Positions 36,945-45,586 of a stretch of 45,940 bases of DNA are shown here, in pieces; positions within the stretch are counted from its first letter, which is position 1; every line of letters starts with the position of its first letter. This DNA is from Methylophaga sp. GTDB lineage: Bacteria; Pseudomonadota; Gammaproteobacteria; Nitrosococcales; Methylophagaceae. Under the pieces are notes generated by a model. It did not search any database and was not told the DNA's origin. It worked only from the letters and a program-made list of their open reading frames with translations. The stretch is taken from positions 1 to 45,940 of the forward strand of contig JAGXHJ010000075.1 in NCBI GenBank assembly GCA_024636315.1, read 5' to 3'. Both the position numbers and the translations under genes were made by a program.

Positions 36945-37496
36945 ATGTTAAAAAATAGCAGTAAGTCTTACGGATGGATCAGTATTGTTATACATTGGCT
37001 GATGGCTATCGCCATTTTTTTTATGTTCGGACTAGGTCTCTATATGGTAGATCTGACCTATTACGATGCATGGTATAAAGGTTCACTGGATTTACACAAG
37101 AGCTTAGGGATGGCGGTATTAGGATTCTTTATATTTCGTGTCTTTTGGCGTGTTATTACTACTCAGCCTACGGCTTTAGCCGGTCCTAAATGGCAGCAAC
37201 TTCTGGCACATTGGATGCATCAGAGTTTATATGTCGTTATGTTATTACTGATGGTTAGTGGTTACTTAATATCGACTGCCGATGGACGCGCTATTGCCGT
37301 TTTTGATCTGCTAAATATACCTGCATTACCATGGCACGTTGAAAATCAAGAAGATATAGCAGGAGAAATACATGCCATTTTGTCATGGCTATTAATTGCC
37401 TTATCAGTAGCTCATGCATTAGCCGCCCTCAAACATCACTTTATAAATAAAGATCGCACGCTTAAACGTATGCTAAAAGTCGACAACGTCAATTAA
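36945..37496 (+). CDS. Cytochrome b561
   Basis: 183 aa from ATG 36945 (MLKNSSKSYGWISIVIHWLM), the normal start; the open frame upstream to 36894 adds an unlikely hydrophobic tail. Four helices, with haem-ligand histidines in IVIHWLMA, DLHKSLGM, HWMHQSLYV and EIHAILSW/VAHALAALKHH. It is a di-haem inner-membrane protein that passes electrons to or from quinones, here probably for the exported YceI-type lipocalin next to it. It is first in a + strand run with yceI, pirin and CDGSH genes. Confidence 0.9.
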   Translation: MLKNSSKSYGWISIVIHWLMAIAIFFMFGLGLYMVDLTYYDAWYKGSLDLHKSLGMAVLGFFIFRVFWRVITTQPTALAGPKWQQLLAHWMHQSLYVVMLLLMVSGYLISTADGRAIAVFDLLNIPALPWHVENQEDIAGEIHAILSWLLIALSVAHALAALKHHFINKDRTLKRMLKVDNVN

Positions 37497-37532
37497 TGCT
37501 CAATACTTAAATAACGCTATATCAGGTATCTT

Positions 37533-38108
37533 ATGAAAAATTTCTTATTAGCTAGTACTCTTACCGCTGCAACACTGTTCTCAGGATTCACTTATGCCGC
37601 CGACTACAACATAGATAGAGAAGGCACTCACGCCTCTATTATCTTTAAAATTAAACATTTAGGTTATAGCTGGCTGACAGGTCGCTTTAATGATTTTGAT
37701 GGTAAGTTTAGCTACGATCAAGAAACAGCAGATGCATCAAAGATAAATGTGATCATTCAAACAGCGAGTCTTGACTCTAACCATGCTGAACGTGACAAAC
37801 ATTTAAAAGGCGAAGAATTTTTAGATGTTAGCAAATATCCTACTTCAACGTTTACAAGCACAAAATACACTGCCATTAATGAAAGTAGTGGCACCCTAAC
37901 GGGCGAATTTACATTGCATGGTGTGACCAAGACGATTAGCTTCCCGATCGAAAAAATAGGTGAAGGTACTGATCCATGGGGTGGATACCGAGCTGGATTC
38001 AGCGGTAAAACCACACTAAAACTTACAGACTATGGCATTGATTACAATTTGGGCCCGGCATCAACACATGTCGACCTTGAGCTTTTTATCGAAGGTGTTC
38101 GCCAGTAA
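37533..38108 (+). CDS. YceI-family periplasmic protein
   Basis: 191 aa. Signal peptide cut near TYA|ADYNID, then the lipocalin-like YceI fold: HASIIFKIKHLGYSWLTGRFNDFDG, ASLDSNHAERDKHLKGEEFLDV, LTGEFTLHGVTKTISFP. The family binds isoprenoids/quinone-like lipids. Pairing with cytochrome b561 is common and suggests a shared periplasmic electron or lipid role. It starts 36 bases after the cytochrome gene. Confidence 0.93.
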   Translation: MKNFLLASTLTAATLFSGFTYAADYNIDREGTHASIIFKIKHLGYSWLTGRFNDFDGKFSYDQETADASKINVIIQTASLDSNHAERDKHLKGEEFLDVSKYPTSTFTSTKYTAINESSGTLTGEFTLHGVTKTISFPIEKIGEGTDPWGGYRAGFSGKTTLKLTDYGIDYNLGPASTHVDLELFIEGVRQ

Positions 38109-38193
38109 TTTAAATCCATACTTACCTCAGAGCGACTTTAATTAAGTCGATCTGAGGGGTATCGAGCTAACGCTACAAATCAAGGAGATCAAC

Positions 38194-39081
38194 ATGCCTC
38201 CACTAAAGCTTAATGATATACAGCAAGCCGAGCCATCTGTGGGTTCAACACAAAGAGTGAGACAAGTAGAGCGTATTGTAAATGGCATTGAGTCAACCGA
38301 TGGTGATGGTGTTCAACTAACACGCGTTATTGGTTCGCATGAATTGTCGATGCTTGATCCCTTTTTGCTGTTTGATGCCTTTGAATCTAATGAAGCTCAG
38401 GATTATATCGGTGGCTTTCCTAGCCACCCTCATCGAGGATTTGAGACGGTAACCTACTTATTAGCCGGTCGTATGCGCCATAAAGATAGTGAAGGTCGTG
38501 AAGGTGTTATTGAGCCTGGTGGCGTGCAATGGATGACGGCTGGTCGAGGCATTATTCATTCAGAAATGCCTGAGCAAGAAAATGGCCTATTACATGGCTT
38601 TCAATTATGGGTGAATTTACCAGCAAGTGACAAGATGACGGCGCCAGCATATCAAGAGTTTTCTGCCGATAAAGTCACGCTTGAACGACATGACAATGGC
38701 ACTGAGATTCGTATCATTGCTGGCAAAACAAATATTGGTGCCACAGGCCCTGTTAAGAATAGTTATGTAAACCCACTTTATATGGATGTGTCTTTACCTG
38801 CAGGTCAAGTATTTGAGCAAGCGGTTGATTATGATGACAATACTTTCATCTACGTTATTGACGGCGAACTAACGGTTGGCAAGCAAGCAGAGATAATTAA
38901 AAAGCATCAATTAGCCGTTATGAGCACGGGTAATCTTGTTCATTTTCATGCAAATGAGAATACACGGTTCATGTTTGCATCTGCACAGCCTTTGAAGGAG
39001 CCTGTTGCTCGCGGAGGGCCATTTGTAATGAATACCAAAGAAGAGATAGCGCAAGCATTTATTGATTTTAGAAGAGTGTAA
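38194..39081 (+). CDS. Pirin-family protein
   Basis: 295 aa. The two-cupin pirin fold shows the metal-binding His/Glu set HPHRGFETVTYLLAG, HKDSEG and GVQWMTAGRGIIHSEMP in the N-terminal cupin, and YDDNTFIYVIDGELTVG in the second. Bacterial pirins act as quercetinase-like dioxygenases or redox-sensitive modulators; the substrate cannot be told here. AAGGAG ribosome site. Commonly found beside LysR regulators and YceI/b561 genes, as here. Confidence 0.92.
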   Translation: MPPLKLNDIQQAEPSVGSTQRVRQVERIVNGIESTDGDGVQLTRVIGSHELSMLDPFLLFDAFESNEAQDYIGGFPSHPHRGFETVTYLLAGRMRHKDSEGREGVIEPGGVQWMTAGRGIIHSEMPEQENGLLHGFQLWVNLPASDKMTAPAYQEFSADKVTLERHDNGTEIRIIAGKTNIGATGPVKNSYVNPLYMDVSLPAGQVFEQAVDYDDNTFIYVIDGELTVGKQAEIIKKHQLAVMSTGNLVHFHANENTRFMFASAQPLKEPVARGGPFVMNTKEEIAQAFIDFRRV

Positions 39082-39099
39082 ATCATTAAGGACAGTATT

Positions 39100-39357
39100 A
39101 TGACTAAACCAACTGTAGCCGATAATAAGCCTGTAGGTGTTGAGTTAGAAAAAGGCAAAGAATATTATTTTTGCACTTGCGGGCAATCAGCAAGCCAGCC
39201 ATATTGTGATGGGGCACATCAGGGGAGTTTGTTTGCTCCGAAACCCTTCATTGCAGACAAAACAGGCACGGCTTATTTATGTGCCTGCAAACAAACTTCA
39301 AACGCACCATTTTGTGATGGTAAACATACTACCGTAGAAGCCTTTGTAGCTTGCTGA
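39100..39357 (+). CDS. Double CDGSH iron-sulfur protein
   Basis: 85 aa with two CDGSH-type motifs: CTCGQSASQPYCDGAH (about residues 26-41) and CACKQTSNAPFCDGKH (about 65-80). Each C-x-C...C-D-G-x-H holds a 2Fe-2S cluster with three Cys and one His. Soluble. It starts 18 bases after the pirin gene, so co-transcribed. Role in redox/iron is general to the family; its partner is unknown. Confidence 0.92.
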   Translation: MTKPTVADNKPVGVELEKGKEYYFCTCGQSASQPYCDGAHQGSLFAPKPFIADKTGTAYLCACKQTSNAPFCDGKHTTVEAFVAC

Positions 39358-39414
39358 ATATATTATTCAATATAAAGTCTTGTTATAAATGTATGTGGGT
39401 GTTTACCAACAATA

Positions 39415-39450
39415 AAAAGGGCCGAGTTAAATTATCAACTCGGCCCTTTT
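39415..39450. terminator. Bidirectional terminator between CDGSH and amylosucrase genes
   Basis: AAAAGGGCCGAGTT (39415-39428) and AACTCGGCCCTTTT (39437-39450), perfect 14-bp arms with an 8-base loop, T-run on both strands. It ends the CDGSH operon (+) and the sucrose operon (-). Confidence 0.92.
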
Positions 39451-39480
39451 AGTTTCTTCGACATGCACCGCTTACAAGGA

Positions 39481-41436
39481 TTACATTTCATATAACCAGT
39501 AAAAACTAAAGCCTGGTACGACTAAGGTGTTTTTAAATATTTCTGGGCGTTGACCAGTGTATAAATCAACCAGCTGTCCATAATGCGGTGCCCCCCAAGA
39601 GACCAGTGAATCTAGATCTAAATTCTGTGATTTACCATCAAAGTTAGCAACGACTAAAACTCTTTCACTTACCCTATTAATGTCATAGCGTTCAAAAACA
39701 AATAAATGTGGGTTTTCCACTTCGATCAAATCACGATTATTAAAGTCAGCAAAAATCCCTGTCTCTTTATGGACGGCAATCATGCGTTTTAATGCGGTGA
39801 ATATGGAATATTCGACAGTGCCGCTGGTGTGGCGTAATTCTGCTTTTTCCCAATCAATAACATGACGATGCACCCAGCGTGAGTCACTTGCTTTAATAGG
39901 ATCATTGACATAGGAATCATCATTAATAGTCCCTATTTCATCACCATAATAGAGTAATGGAATACCGCCAAACGACAGAATCATACTGTGAAACAATAAT
40001 ATCAGTTTTATCGAATTTTCAGTGGCGACGGGATCGCCCGTTTCAATAGCGTATTGCAGACCGACTAGTGATGCTAAGGTGCCGGATATTCTAGCGTCAC
40101 CTGTTTTTTCATTTTCCCCAAATAATACGCCGCGCGCATGTGAATCCTCAAATTTACCAGAGTAATAATCAATAAGGAACTTGCGATGATTAGCAGGTTC
40201 ATAGCCGGCTAAGGCGATGTCTTTATCATCAAAACCTAAGCCGATATCATCATGACAACGTGCATAATTTAGCCATGTTGCACGTTCAAGTTTAACGGGG
40301 ACATTTTTGATGCCTTGATTCAGTAATTTAGCATTTTTAGTAGCGACAGCATCCCATAACAGCGCCATATACGTTGCGTTATAGGCTATTTCACACTCTT
40401 TGGCGATAATGGCATCTTCACCAAAATATTTGGTTACCTCAAGCGGCGCGACTATTGCCTCAGCAATAAATAACACACCGGGTGCAACTACTTGGCAACA
40501 ATCTTTCAATAATTGCAGGATTAAATGTGCTTCACGTTCATTCTGGCAGGTGCTACCTATTTTCTTCCATAAAAACGCTACGGCATCGAGACGAAGAATA
40601 TCTGTGCCCTTATTAGCCCAGTACAAAATGACATCAAGCATTTCAATGAAAACGGCAGGATTACTATAGTTTAGATCCCACTGATAATTATTAAATACGG
40701 TCATCACCCAGCGTTGCATCTCCTCGTTCCAAGTAAAATTCCCTGGTGCTGTTTCTGGGAATACTTCAAGCATATTTTGTTCAAACATATCTGGCACGGT
40801 TCGCGAGCCAAATGTGTAGAAATAATCTTGATATTTTTTATCACCAGCACGGGCCTTTTTTGCCCATTCATGTTCATCTGAGGTATGGTTCAGTACCACA
40901 TCGAGCGTTAATAAGATGTCACGTTGTTGCATGTCATCCGAAAGATTTTCTAAATCTTCTAATGTGCCGACACGCGGATCAATTTTTCTAAAATCACTGA
41001 CCGCATAACCACCATCACTCTTACCTTCTGGACAACGTAAAATGGGCATTATATGAACAAGGTTAATGCCTAGCTCTTGAAAATAGTGAAGATTCTCACG
41101 CATACCTTTGAGGTTACGAGCAAAGCCATTGCAGTATAAGGTCATACCCACCCATTTTTGACTCAGAAACCAGTTGTAATCTAACTCTCGTTCGATATCT
41201 AGGGTTCTAAGTTTATCTGGGCGACTAATGTATTGTTTGGCCATCCTTTCAACAAGCTGTTGTGCTTGTTCTTCAAAGTCTTCTCGACCACCATACAATT
41301 TTTCAAATAATGAATGAATGGCATAGAAATTAGCCCCCAATCGAGTATAAAAATAACGTAAGTCTTGCTTAGCAATTTTTGGCTCAATTTTATTGAGAAT
41401 ATCGTTAAGTAATGAATGGGATAGCTGTTCGTACAT
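39481..41436 (-). CDS. ams: Amylosucrase (GH13)
   Basis: 651 aa, full length. The helical N-domain (about 1-90) is followed by the (beta/alpha)8 barrel: DVVLNHTSDEHEW, nucleophile Asp in DILRLDAVAFLWK, acid/base Glu in FIAEAIVAP and the HDD pair in YARCHDDIGLGF; C-terminal beta domain ending GFSFYWLYEM. It cleaves sucrose and builds alpha-1,4-glucan with release of fructose, which the fructokinase one gene upstream can phosphorylate. It is the last gene of the sps-spp-fructokinase-ams operon, the sucrose turnover arm. Confidence 0.94.
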   Translation of the reverse strand: MYEQLSHSLLNDILNKIEPKIAKQDLRYFYTRLGANFYAIHSLFEKLYGGREDFEEQAQQLVERMAKQYISRPDKLRTLDIERELDYNWFLSQKWVGMTLYCNGFARNLKGMRENLHYFQELGINLVHIMPILRCPEGKSDGGYAVSDFRKIDPRVGTLEDLENLSDDMQQRDILLTLDVVLNHTSDEHEWAKKARAGDKKYQDYFYTFGSRTVPDMFEQNMLEVFPETAPGNFTWNEEMQRWVMTVFNNYQWDLNYSNPAVFIEMLDVILYWANKGTDILRLDAVAFLWKKIGSTCQNEREAHLILQLLKDCCQVVAPGVLFIAEAIVAPLEVTKYFGEDAIIAKECEIAYNATYMALLWDAVATKNAKLLNQGIKNVPVKLERATWLNYARCHDDIGLGFDDKDIALAGYEPANHRKFLIDYYSGKFEDSHARGVLFGENEKTGDARISGTLASLVGLQYAIETGDPVATENSIKLILLFHSMILSFGGIPLLYYGDEIGTINDDSYVNDPIKASDSRWVHRHVIDWEKAELRHTSGTVEYSIFTALKRMIAVHKETGIFADFNNRDLIEVENPHLFVFERYDINRVSERVLVVANFDGKSQNLDLDSLVSWGAPHYGQLVDLYTGQRPEIFKNTLVVPGFSFYWLYEM

Positions 41437-41492
41437 GCCTTTCCTTAATTGTTATGAATAATAGATACTGAAAATAAACTCAAAACGATGTT

Positions 41493-42371
41493 TTAATTTA
41501 TAAACGCCTTATAAAACTCAGGATCTTTTGACGTTGCCCCACGAATTGATAATGCTTGACTGGCAAACTGCTGTGCCAAGGATAATATTTTAGGGATAGG
41601 CCAACTTGATGCTAATCCGTGGATATACAACGCTGTAAAGGCATCGCCAGCGCCGACAGTATCGATAATATCAGACACTTTGTCTGGGATACATTCATGA
41701 AATTGTTCATTTTGGTCACACACTATGGCACCCGCTTCACCGCGTGTCACAATAAGGTGATCTAAGCTGAATCTAGTGCGTAGTCTAAGCATGTCCTGTT
41801 TCATATCAGCTGAATCATAACCCAGAGCAATAAGCTCATGATGATTAACTTTAGCCCATCGTGCATTATGTAAGCAGTGATGAGTCTCGTCTATAGACCA
41901 CCAAGGATCACGAAAATTAACATCGAGAAAAACAGATAAATTAGCACGGGAAGATAATTCGGCCAGTGTTTGACGGGATACGTCGTTTCGTAACGCTAAT
42001 GTTCCGTGATAGAGCAGTGCCTCGCCCGACCATTCACTCAATTCATCATCAGCTTCAATAAAGTCATAAGCAACATTTGGCGCTATGCTGTAGCTAGGCT
42101 CATTATCAATAATCTTAACATCTACTCGTCCCGTTGGATGATCATCATCAACTTGGACCGAGCTTATATTCATTCCCCAATCAGACATTGCTTCAATGAT
42201 GGTATCGCCGAGTTCGTCATTGCCCACTCTAGACAGAAAACAAACATCATCTTTTAATGCCTGTAAATGCCAAGCAATATTAAAGGGAGCTCCGCCTAAT
42301 ACTTGTACATTAGACGAAAAACAATCAAATAATGCTTCACCAAAAATTAAGAGCTTAGTCTGAGCTGTCAT
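41493..42371 (-). CDS. scrK: Fructokinase (PfkB family)
   Basis: 292 aa. LIFGEALFDCF start, LGGAPFNIAWHLQAL (substrate side), PTGRVDVKIIDNEPSY, VTRGEAGAIVC and the catalytic DTVGAGDAFTALYIHGL (Asp base). It returns fructose, released by amylosucrase, to fructose 6-phosphate. Its ATG overlaps the spp stop (TAATG), so translation is coupled. In methylotroph sucrose clusters it has been named fruK; that name also means 1-phosphofructokinase elsewhere. Confidence 0.92.
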   Translation of the reverse strand: MTAQTKLLIFGEALFDCFSSNVQVLGGAPFNIAWHLQALKDDVCFLSRVGNDELGDTIIEAMSDWGMNISSVQVDDDHPTGRVDVKIIDNEPSYSIAPNVAYDFIEADDELSEWSGEALLYHGTLALRNDVSRQTLAELSSRANLSVFLDVNFRDPWWSIDETHHCLHNARWAKVNHHELIALGYDSADMKQDMLRLRTRFSLDHLIVTRGEAGAIVCDQNEQFHECIPDKVSDIIDTVGAGDAFTALYIHGLASSWPIPKILSLAQQFASQALSIRGATSKDPEFYKAFIN

Positions 42372-43225
42372 TATTTTTCCTTAATATTTAGCATATCTCG
42401 AAATTGTGGCGCGTAATGCCATACACCCTGCAAAACACCGGCAGAATAATTACCATCGATATTAAAATCAGTGCTGTTAGCGATATAAAGCGCCTGTGAA
42501 TTACTGTTTTCTAGTGATAATTGCTGTGCTTCAACTTTAATGTCATTTGAGGCATTGGCGACCAAAACCGCATTAATTTGACTAGTCAAAACGGGGAGGT
42601 CATTACCACTGTCTCCTGCAAAAATCACTTGTTCATGCGCATATTTGAGCTTGTTTTGTAAAAATTCTATGGCATGTAATTTGGTGGCATGTCGAGGTAA
42701 TACATCAATTAAACCGGTATTTTTAGGTTCATCAAGACTCCAGATAATACTCACATCAATATCGGCTTTTGCTAATGCACTTTCCATTCGACGGATGACG
42801 GCTTGGTTATCAATATAAAGTGGTAAGTAATAACTTAATTTATGGGTATTTTGCTTGCGACTTTCTTGCAAAATTAACTCGCTAATAGGGGCAAGTATCT
42901 GTTTTATATCTTCTGGGGTTTTGCCCTTCCAGTCTTTATCAATCTCGACTTGCCATTCGGGCATTTCTAACCATTGATCTTCGACCATTCGATAAATTTT
43001 TGTACCCACATCGCTAATAATAAAGTTAGGTTCTGGCAAGGCATAGTTATATATTGCATGCTTGACGAGCGCTATGTGGCGGCCAGTGACATAGGCCAAC
43101 GTTACGCCATCAACAGAACAAAACTCACTAAATAGTTTACGGGCATCGGGGTGTTCGGGCTGAAAACCATTTGGAATAACAGTGCGGTCCAGATCTGTAC
43201 AGAGCAGTAATTTTGGTAAATTCAT
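42371..43225 (-). CDS. spp: Sucrose-6-phosphate phosphatase (HAD)
   Basis: 284 aa. HAD motif I CTDLDRTVIPNG (DxDxT), motif II YVTGR, conserved Lys in TKLHAIEFLQNK and motif IV AGDSGNDLP are all intact, matching SPP. It releases sucrose from sucrose 6-phosphate made by the synthase encoded 16 bases upstream. The intact motifs contrast with the degenerate HAD domain at the end of that synthase. Confidence 0.92.
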   Translation of the reverse strand: MNLPKLLLCTDLDRTVIPNGFQPEHPDARKLFSEFCSVDGVTLAYVTGRHIALVKHAIYNYALPEPNFIISDVGTKIYRMVEDQWLEMPEWQVEIDKDWKGKTPEDIKQILAPISELILQESRKQNTHKLSYYLPLYIDNQAVIRRMESALAKADIDVSIIWSLDEPKNTGLIDVLPRHATKLHAIEFLQNKLKYAHEQVIFAGDSGNDLPVLTSQINAVLVANASNDIKVEAQQLSLENSNSQALYIANSTDFNIDGNYSAGVLQGVWHYAPQFRDMLNIKEK

Positions 43226-43241
43226 ATATTGGTCATTGATC

Positions 43242-45392
43242 CTAAGACTGTTTGGTTTTATTAAAAAAGTCGTAATGCTCCAAGGCTTCTAAAATACCCT
43301 CGGCATAAGCTTTACTTGCAAAATAAATGTGTTCTATATCTATTAATTGAGACAACTCTTCATGATGACGATTTGCGACGACAGCAGCCAGCGTGTTGCC
43401 ACGCATCATGTCCTCATCAGCTCCCGAACCACCAGCAACAAACACATGTTCGAGTGGAATTTGCCAGCGATCAGCGACATATCGAAGAGCCATGCCCTTT
43501 GATGCCCGTAACGGCGTGATATCAAGGTATTGTCCAAAGGCGACTTGAATGTGTACTGCCTGTTCTTCTCTGTGCAACATGCTCTTCATGTCTTCAATAT
43601 CTGCTACCTGAGGGTCAATAAAGTAGCTCAATTTAAAACGGCTCTGCTCAGATTTAGGCTGTCTTGTTAAGCCTGGATAATCATCTAATAACCGTCTGAT
43701 AGCATGAGGTGACCACAAATGATCAATATGCTTATTCCAAGCCGTATCTGGAGTTAATTTAGGTGCGTAGTAAATTTCTGTACCGGCACTAGTTATCAAT
43801 ATATCGGGTTCTGGAATCTTATGTTTTTTCAATAATTTTAACGCGATATCAAATCGCCTGCCGGTGGCAACAGCAAATTTAACCATCTTACGATTCTGGC
43901 GTAACAATGTGATCAGGCGTTGCAATGCTTGATCATCACCGTCATCACCAATCAAATTTAGATCGAGATCGGTTATTACAACATACTCATTTTTGTGAGA
44001 TGAACGTCGGGTTACCGGCTGACGAATTAAATATTCTGAACGTTGAGCTATCGGCATGATGATTCTAAGATACCTTTTTACATGGGCATCCCATGAATAA
44101 TGCTGTTTCACACCTTTTAAGCCTTTATCGACTAAGTCCTGCCAGTGTTCCTTGTCTTGAAGCAATGATATTAGAGCCTGTGTAATAGTCGAACTTTCCA
44201 ATGGATCGATCAAATAGCCATTTTCACAGTTACCGATAATGTCTCTTGGTCCACCATCTTCTGTTGCAACCAGTGGCAAGCCAGATGCAGCGGCTTCAAT
44301 TAATGTTAAGCCAAACGGTTCTGTTAATGCTGGGTTTACAAATACCCCACCTGATGCAGCGGCAATTCGGTAAATCAATGACACTTGATTACGCCGATGA
44401 TGCTTGGGCATCGTCACTTTGCCGTAAAGGTCATATCGATCAATCGCCACTAATAAGGTATGAAATACTTCTTGTGCACCCTCTTCAAGATCATCTATAT
44501 CATCACGGTTGCCAGCAATTATGACTAAATTAGCTAATGACTGTAATGTCTTTGACTGGCCAAATGCTTCTATTAGAGCGCCTATATTTTTACGCATATC
44601 AGGCCGAGATAAAGCTAAAATAATCGGCTTGTTCGGTTCGATTAAATGATCAGTTAATTCAGCAAATAATGGCGATTCAAGCTCTTGGCCAGTAGGCGGT
44701 GTAAATTGTTTGAGGTTAGTACCTGGTGGAACAACACGCATCTGATCAGGCTGGTAGTGATCGTAGATTTCATATTGCTCTTCGATTTCTTGATGAGTAC
44801 TGGTAATGACTCGTTCTGCTGTCGCTAAGGTTAACTCTTCAGCTTCAATACGTCGCGACATGTGATAGATGCGTTCTACTTGTTCTGCCGTCAAACCACT
44901 TGCTAACAAACGACTTCGTTTTACTCTACCCAGCGAATGTCCAGTATGAATCAGTGGAATACCCAGCAAATTAGCAAGATGTACGCCGACAATGCCGCCA
45001 TCAGCATAGTGGCTATGAATGATATCGGGAAATTTTCCAGCATTACGCATAAAATCGGTAACGTTATCGGAAAAAATATCGAGATAATCCCATAACTGTT
45101 CTTTTGGGACATATTGGTCTGGGCCTGCATCAATTCGAATAACGCGTAATTTATCGGTGATGATTTCGATAGGTTTGGCATAATCATCATCAACTAGCTC
45201 ATCAACGACACGTCGTGTAAACAAATCAACACGTGCCACGTTTGGCTCTAAAGCCAGTGCTTGAGCAAGTTCTAGCACATAGAGTGTTTGTCCGCCGGTA
45301 TCTGCATCGCGGCCTAGCTCTAAATCATGACCACGTATTAAGCCATGAATACTGAGCAATGCAATATACAACTTACCTGATTCTTCGCGCAT
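43242..45392 (-). CDS. sps: Sucrose-phosphate synthase with degenerate phosphatase-like C-domain
   Basis: 716 aa. Residues about 1-465 are a GT4 (GT-B) synthase: GRDADTGGQTLYVLELAQAL, HSHYADGGIVGVHLA, ALSRPDMRKNIGALIEAF, TEPFGLTLIEAAASGLPLVA. It joins UDP/ADP-glucose and fructose 6-phosphate. Residues about 475-716 are an SPP-like HAD domain, but motif I reads DLDLN (Thr replaced) and motif IV reads GGSGAD (Asp of GD lost), so it is probably not catalytic. It is the first gene of the sucrose operon, with its promoter in the 45393-45560 region. Sucrose serves as compatible solute and carbon store in halotolerant methylotrophs. Confidence 0.93.
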   Translation of the reverse strand: MREESGKLYIALLSIHGLIRGHDLELGRDADTGGQTLYVLELAQALALEPNVARVDLFTRRVVDELVDDDYAKPIEIITDKLRVIRIDAGPDQYVPKEQLWDYLDIFSDNVTDFMRNAGKFPDIIHSHYADGGIVGVHLANLLGIPLIHTGHSLGRVKRSRLLASGLTAEQVERIYHMSRRIEAEELTLATAERVITSTHQEIEEQYEIYDHYQPDQMRVVPPGTNLKQFTPPTGQELESPLFAELTDHLIEPNKPIILALSRPDMRKNIGALIEAFGQSKTLQSLANLVIIAGNRDDIDDLEEGAQEVFHTLLVAIDRYDLYGKVTMPKHHRRNQVSLIYRIAAASGGVFVNPALTEPFGLTLIEAAASGLPLVATEDGGPRDIIGNCENGYLIDPLESSTITQALISLLQDKEHWQDLVDKGLKGVKQHYSWDAHVKRYLRIIMPIAQRSEYLIRQPVTRRSSHKNEYVVITDLDLNLIGDDGDDQALQRLITLLRQNRKMVKFAVATGRRFDIALKLLKKHKIPEPDILITSAGTEIYYAPKLTPDTAWNKHIDHLWSPHAIRRLLDDYPGLTRQPKSEQSRFKLSYFIDPQVADIEDMKSMLHREEQAVHIQVAFGQYLDITPLRASKGMALRYVADRWQIPLEHVFVAGGSGADEDMMRGNTLAAVVANRHHEELSQLIDIEHIYFASKAYAEGILEALEHYDFFNKTKQS

Positions 45393-45586
45393 ATTCTTGT
45401 TACCAAATGAGGTGAATGAGCATGTTTCACGGTGTTTCGTACTGCTTTAGGATAACAGGATCTGACCTGCTTCTGCTTGAACCATCGGCAAAATGGTGGC
45501 TTTTGCTTTGATTCCCATAGCGTTAGCTCACGATTAAGGACGCTAGACGATCGCAATCAGCAGTTGTGTAATAAATACGCTGTAGA
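45393..45586. promoter_or_regulatory. Region upstream of sps
   Basis: About 190 bases with no supported gene, which should contain the promoter of the sucrose operon (-). I see no clear -35/-10 pair to single out and no riboswitch-like fold. The ribosome site before ATG 45392 is weak (AACAAGAAT). Confidence 0.4.

Noticed and set aside
45338-45556. 72-codon minus-strand frame overlapping the sps start
   Set aside because: Overlaps the sps N-terminus in another frame and has no family resemblance.
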